The position numbers and the translations under genes were made by a program. This document shows, one piece after another, positions 61,012 to 64,000 of a stretch of DNA of 64,000 nt; positions within the stretch are counted from its first letter, which is position 1; each line of letters begins with the position of its first letter. The notes beneath the pieces were generated by a model. It ran no database searches and was not told the DNA's origin. It saw only the letters and a program-made list of their open reading frames with translations. Source of the DNA: Zygnema cylindricum (lineage: Eukaryota; Streptophyta; Zygnematophyceae; Zygnematales; Zygnemataceae); assembly GCA_037447655.1 (NCBI GenBank), contig JBBHKE010001418.1:65100-129099 (forward strand). The letters are read 5' to 3'.

Positions 61012-61269
61012 ATGAAGAGAACTTTGGGAATATTCTCTCAAATCCCAAACCAATGGCCAGTTCAGAAAATTGATAAATGCGCTCCTTTTTTTTCTACTGG
61101 CCACCCTGGAGAAGCAGTTTTAGGGTTCGCACCAAAAAGTAAAAAATATGTTCATTTCTTTTCTTCCATCCGGTTATCTGAGGTAATGAAGGGAGAAACA
61201 ACAATATTGTACAACTACTTGAAAAACCTTCAATTATACAATTTATTGACTAGAAATTATGAATTGTAA
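61012..61269 (+). CDS. Short hypothetical ORF (85 aa)
   Basis: An open frame from ATG 61012 to TAA with normal amino-acid variety (KRTLGIFSQIPNQWPVQKID and on) in otherwise AT-rich DNA. A pyrimidine-rich tract ending in CAAG lies about 45 bp upstream. No motif, signal peptide or membrane segment is recognised. It may be an exon fragment, a decayed gene or chance. No function is proposed. Confidence 0.2.
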   Translation: MKRTLGIFSQIPNQWPVQKIDKCAPFFSTGHPGEAVLGFAPKSKKYVHFFSSIRLSEVMKGETTILYNYLKNLQLYNLLTRNYEL

Positions 61270-61313
61270 ACGTCACTTATAATTGATGAAAAACTCTAAA
61301 CACAAAGATTGTA

Positions 61314-61362
61314 ACCCTAAGAAACCCTAAAAAACCCTAAAAACCCGAGAAACCCTAACGTA
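61314..61362. repeat. Degenerate telomere-like CCCTAA cluster
   Basis: Five ACCCTAA/ACCCGAG words in about 50 bp, close to the plant-type CCCTAAA telomere repeat but irregular, so interstitial. Confidence 0.6.
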
Positions 61363-61666
61363 AAGTTGCTGTACACAACTATGACAAAAAAAAAGCTTGG
61401 TTTGGCTTAGGCATGTTGTAATATATATACATTTACCACATTTAGTGTGGTTTCAAAGTTATAATCGATGTAATTACCGCCTCCGAGAATGAAACGGGAA
61501 AACCAAAAAAGGTTTTTAGCATTCTATCACTTTTTAGAATACCTCACCTAAATATGAAAACAAGTAAATGTGTTTTTTTTTAAATAGTCTTTTTGAAACG
61601 ACTCGAATTTACAATACATAATATTTCTACCAAAAGAATGGAGAAACAGAGAGATAAAGACAGGAC

Positions 61667-64000
61667 TCATAGAATAATACAAGATCCTCTTGTATTCTCT
61701 TTGTTTCCTACTGCGCCTCTCACTCCTCTTCCTCCTACCCCCCCTCCTCCTCCTCCTCCTCCTCCTCCTACTCCTCCTCCACCTACTACTACTCCTATTG
61801 CTTTTCTTGCCACTTTTTTTTGGGCATTTCCTCCCTTTGTGTCGTCCAAAACCTTAGTTGAGAGTCCCCCTGTCTCTCTCTCCTCACTCCTATTCTGAGA
61901 AGAACCGCAAAATGCATTAACTTGGAAAAGAACCTCAAGACTCTGAAAAAGATCCCTTTGAATAGAATAAAATACAGGTCTAACAGAAGACTGAGGATTT
62001 CCAGCTGCAAGAAAATGAAACAGTCAAAATATTAAAAAGATTCTTGACTAAAAAAAGTACATGAAATTATGAACCATGAATCGTTGTTGTCGTTAATAAC
62101 ACGAAATTGGTTTTTGCGGTTATTTTTTCCCTTTGATGACAAAATATAATCTTAATGATACTAATTGTTTTTTTTCTTATCTTTAATTCTTTAAACAGCT
62201 AAAACAATTTCGTCATTTGGAACTGAATTAGAGTTGAAACCCTACAATTTATAACTTAATCCCACAACTTAATTTTTTTACTTCAATGACGATTTAAGGT
62301 CCGAACTGTTATAATTTATCAAAACAGTTGTAACTTATCTGTTGTAACTTTTCATTAATGCAAAGTAGTTTGTGAGTTTCACTTCAATCGCGACACTTTC
62401 CGTTTGCGGCAACGGAATTTATTAATATTCTGTGACGACTTCCCTCTTTCTCACCATGCAACTTTTCTCGATTCTCAACAACTAATTTGAAAATTCTATA
62501 AAGTCAATAAACTCAATTTTCCTCGTACAACTCTGTGTTGCTATTCTACAGTCTCACATTAGTCGGTACAAAAAAAAGACAAAATAAAGACATACAAATA
62601 TTTTTTAATTTTATAGCTTTTATGCTTCGAATGATTCTTACAAAAGTCTCATGCGTCGCAGCTGAATACTTTCATTTTTTTTTTTTTTAATTCAACGACA
62701 CAGGAATTGACAGTATCTAAAATTTTAAATCCTTTGTTGACTTGCCCAGAAAAAAAAACACATTGTCTCTCCTAGCACCGACTATTATTTTGTGAAAAAT
62801 TATTTGTAAAAATTTCTTTGTAAGAAACTTCCAAAAAACCCACTCATACTTGCACACATGATTTATTTTTTTTATACAATCGCAGTTTTTTTGGTACTTT
62901 CTCTTTCAGGAATTCAAATTTATTTGCAGGCATGATTCCTATTAAAAAAATTGTAACTTCCTGTAGAAACTGTAAGAGGATCAAGGGAGGAGGAGGAAGA
63001 AAGAGGGGAGAAAAAAGGGGGAGGATACTTTAACTTACTCTTAAACTTTTGTGTTTGCGGCGAGTTTTGCGACTGACTGATTGGATTAAGGATCCTGGGA
63101 GTATCGAGGCCCCTTGTATTAAGGATTGGAGGTAAAATTTGCCTGGACAGTTCATAAGATAGCAAAAATCCTTTTGCGTCGATGAAGTTTTTCGCATCAA
63201 AGAAATTTTTTTCTTTTACGGGCATCCTCAATGAGAGATTTCCACGTCGAATCCTCCGAGCCCAAAGTATGGGCATGTCCAACCACCCACAGAATATAGC
63301 GTGCCCTTGTCATAGCTACATTTAACCTGCAAAAAAGAGTAAACATATAGTTCTTTACTATGTTTATGATGGTTTTTTATCGCATGTCTATGTCAATTAT
63401 TCTCCTTGCATTGCAGTCCTTTATTTTGTTTAATCAAGTTTTCATAGTTCTTTGCTATCGTTATGACTGTTTCTATTTCATGTCTATGCTAAATATTCTC
63501 GTTTCAAGATATTTATGATACACTTTGATCAATCATGTTTCATGGTTCTTTACTATGTTAATGATTATTTTTATCTCATGTCTATATTAACATTCTCGTT
63601 CCAGTGCATTGTCCTTCACCTACATTCATATTTTCTCAGTTCTATACTATCTTTGTGACTGTTTCTATTACATGCCTATATGAATCATCCTCGTTTCATT
63701 TCATTTTATTATATAATTTGTTTATTCATGTTTTCATGGTTCTTAATACGTTTACCCTTATTTCTATTTCCTGTCTATGTTAATCATTATTGTTTCCTTG
63801 GATTATCCTTTCCTTTGTTCATTCATGCCATTTTCGCCCAATGCCTTTCAACTCCACGAAGAACTAACGGTTTTTTAGGAGGTATAGTTATTGGGAGAAA
63901 TGCAGTCATAGTAGACTGAAGCAAAAATGCTTTTATGAGGTGAATTGGAGATGAAAAATAGAAAACTATTATAGTAGCAAAAGACGGGAGCATTGGATTT
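61667..64000 (-). pseudogene. Tandem paralogue of the SEN1-like helicase, 3' exons only
   Basis: Final exon 61667-62004 and penultimate exon 63039-63326 match 37779-38245 and 39284-39570 of the first gene, with the same splice sites and phases. The penultimate exon encodes LNVAMTRARYILWVVGHAHT (helicase motif VI) and the same tail ending in KSKLKYPPP if read through. Introns also align, and similarity continues to the window end (63870-64000 matches 39920-40041). This exon has one extra A in the run near 63208, which shifts the frame after EDARKRK, so this copy is damaged too. The Gly-rich C-terminal tail differs in length. The rest of the gene lies beyond the window. Confidence 0.8.

Noticed and set aside
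61314-61362. Chromosome end
   Set aside because: The words are irregular, and coding sequence of the helicase paralogue continues beyond them.

Overview
The window is nuclear DNA from a eukaryote with spliced genes and a repeat-choked genome. The green-plant lineage fits best, and a streptophyte alga or early land plant is my inference. The clues are a final exon resembling plant group IV calcium-dependent protein kinases, a lipid-droplet hydrolase of the LDAH family, a SEN1-type helicase, a Ty1/copia element with canonical PBS and PPT, and degenerate CCCTAAA-like tracts. Nothing is prokaryotic: there are no operons, ribosome binding sites or CRISPR arrays.

Layout. 1-441: end of a CDPK-like gene (+). 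2.1-6.9 kb: a TA-flanked MITE, 71-bp tandem repeats, poly-C tracts and a decayed non-LTR retroelement (zinc finger, reverse transcriptase, probable C-terminal nuclease). 7-14.7 kb: no genes, only foldback and TIR elements, including two interleaved inverted repeats. 15.4-23.5 kb: a complete seven-exon gene (+) for a type II membrane glycosyltransferase of GMA12/MNN10 type. All exon phases agree and give 431 aa. Its promoter and first exon are duplicated in tandem, and a 58-bp repeat has multiplied the exon-1/intron-1 splice donor. 25.4-27.4 kb: hAT transposase pseudogene. 28.6-33.4 kb: LDAH-like hydrolase (+) with enormous polypyrimidine introns and a duplicated 3' splice site. 33.4-37.7 kb: simple-sequence DNA. 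37.8-51.9 kb: SEN1-like helicase (-) in seven exons with several frame breaks; one intron has been opened by a Ty1/copia element plus a third LTR. 53.4-60.5 kb: a foldback element split by about 5.8 kb that carries microsatellites and a small TIR element with a complete tRNA-like gene. 61.6-64.0 kb: the start of a tandem paralogue of the helicase gene, cut by the window end.

The genes do not form a pathway. The organising theme is mobile DNA. One family of short elements with TA target duplications and ends of CACCG type occurs at least a dozen times, in introns of three genes and inside other repeats. Two of its insertions can be proved here from empty sites in neighbouring repeat copies. 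The most unusual objects are the tRNA-bearing TIR element at 58701-58980, the splice-donor minisatellite of the glycosyltransferase gene, the interleaved inverted repeats at 12.2-13.6 kb, and the recurrent CTCGCGAG-centred hairpins.

Coordinates of exons come from reading frames, splice consensus and family motifs by eye; no alignments were run. Frame breaks in the helicase and hydrolase could be real decay or assembly errors.
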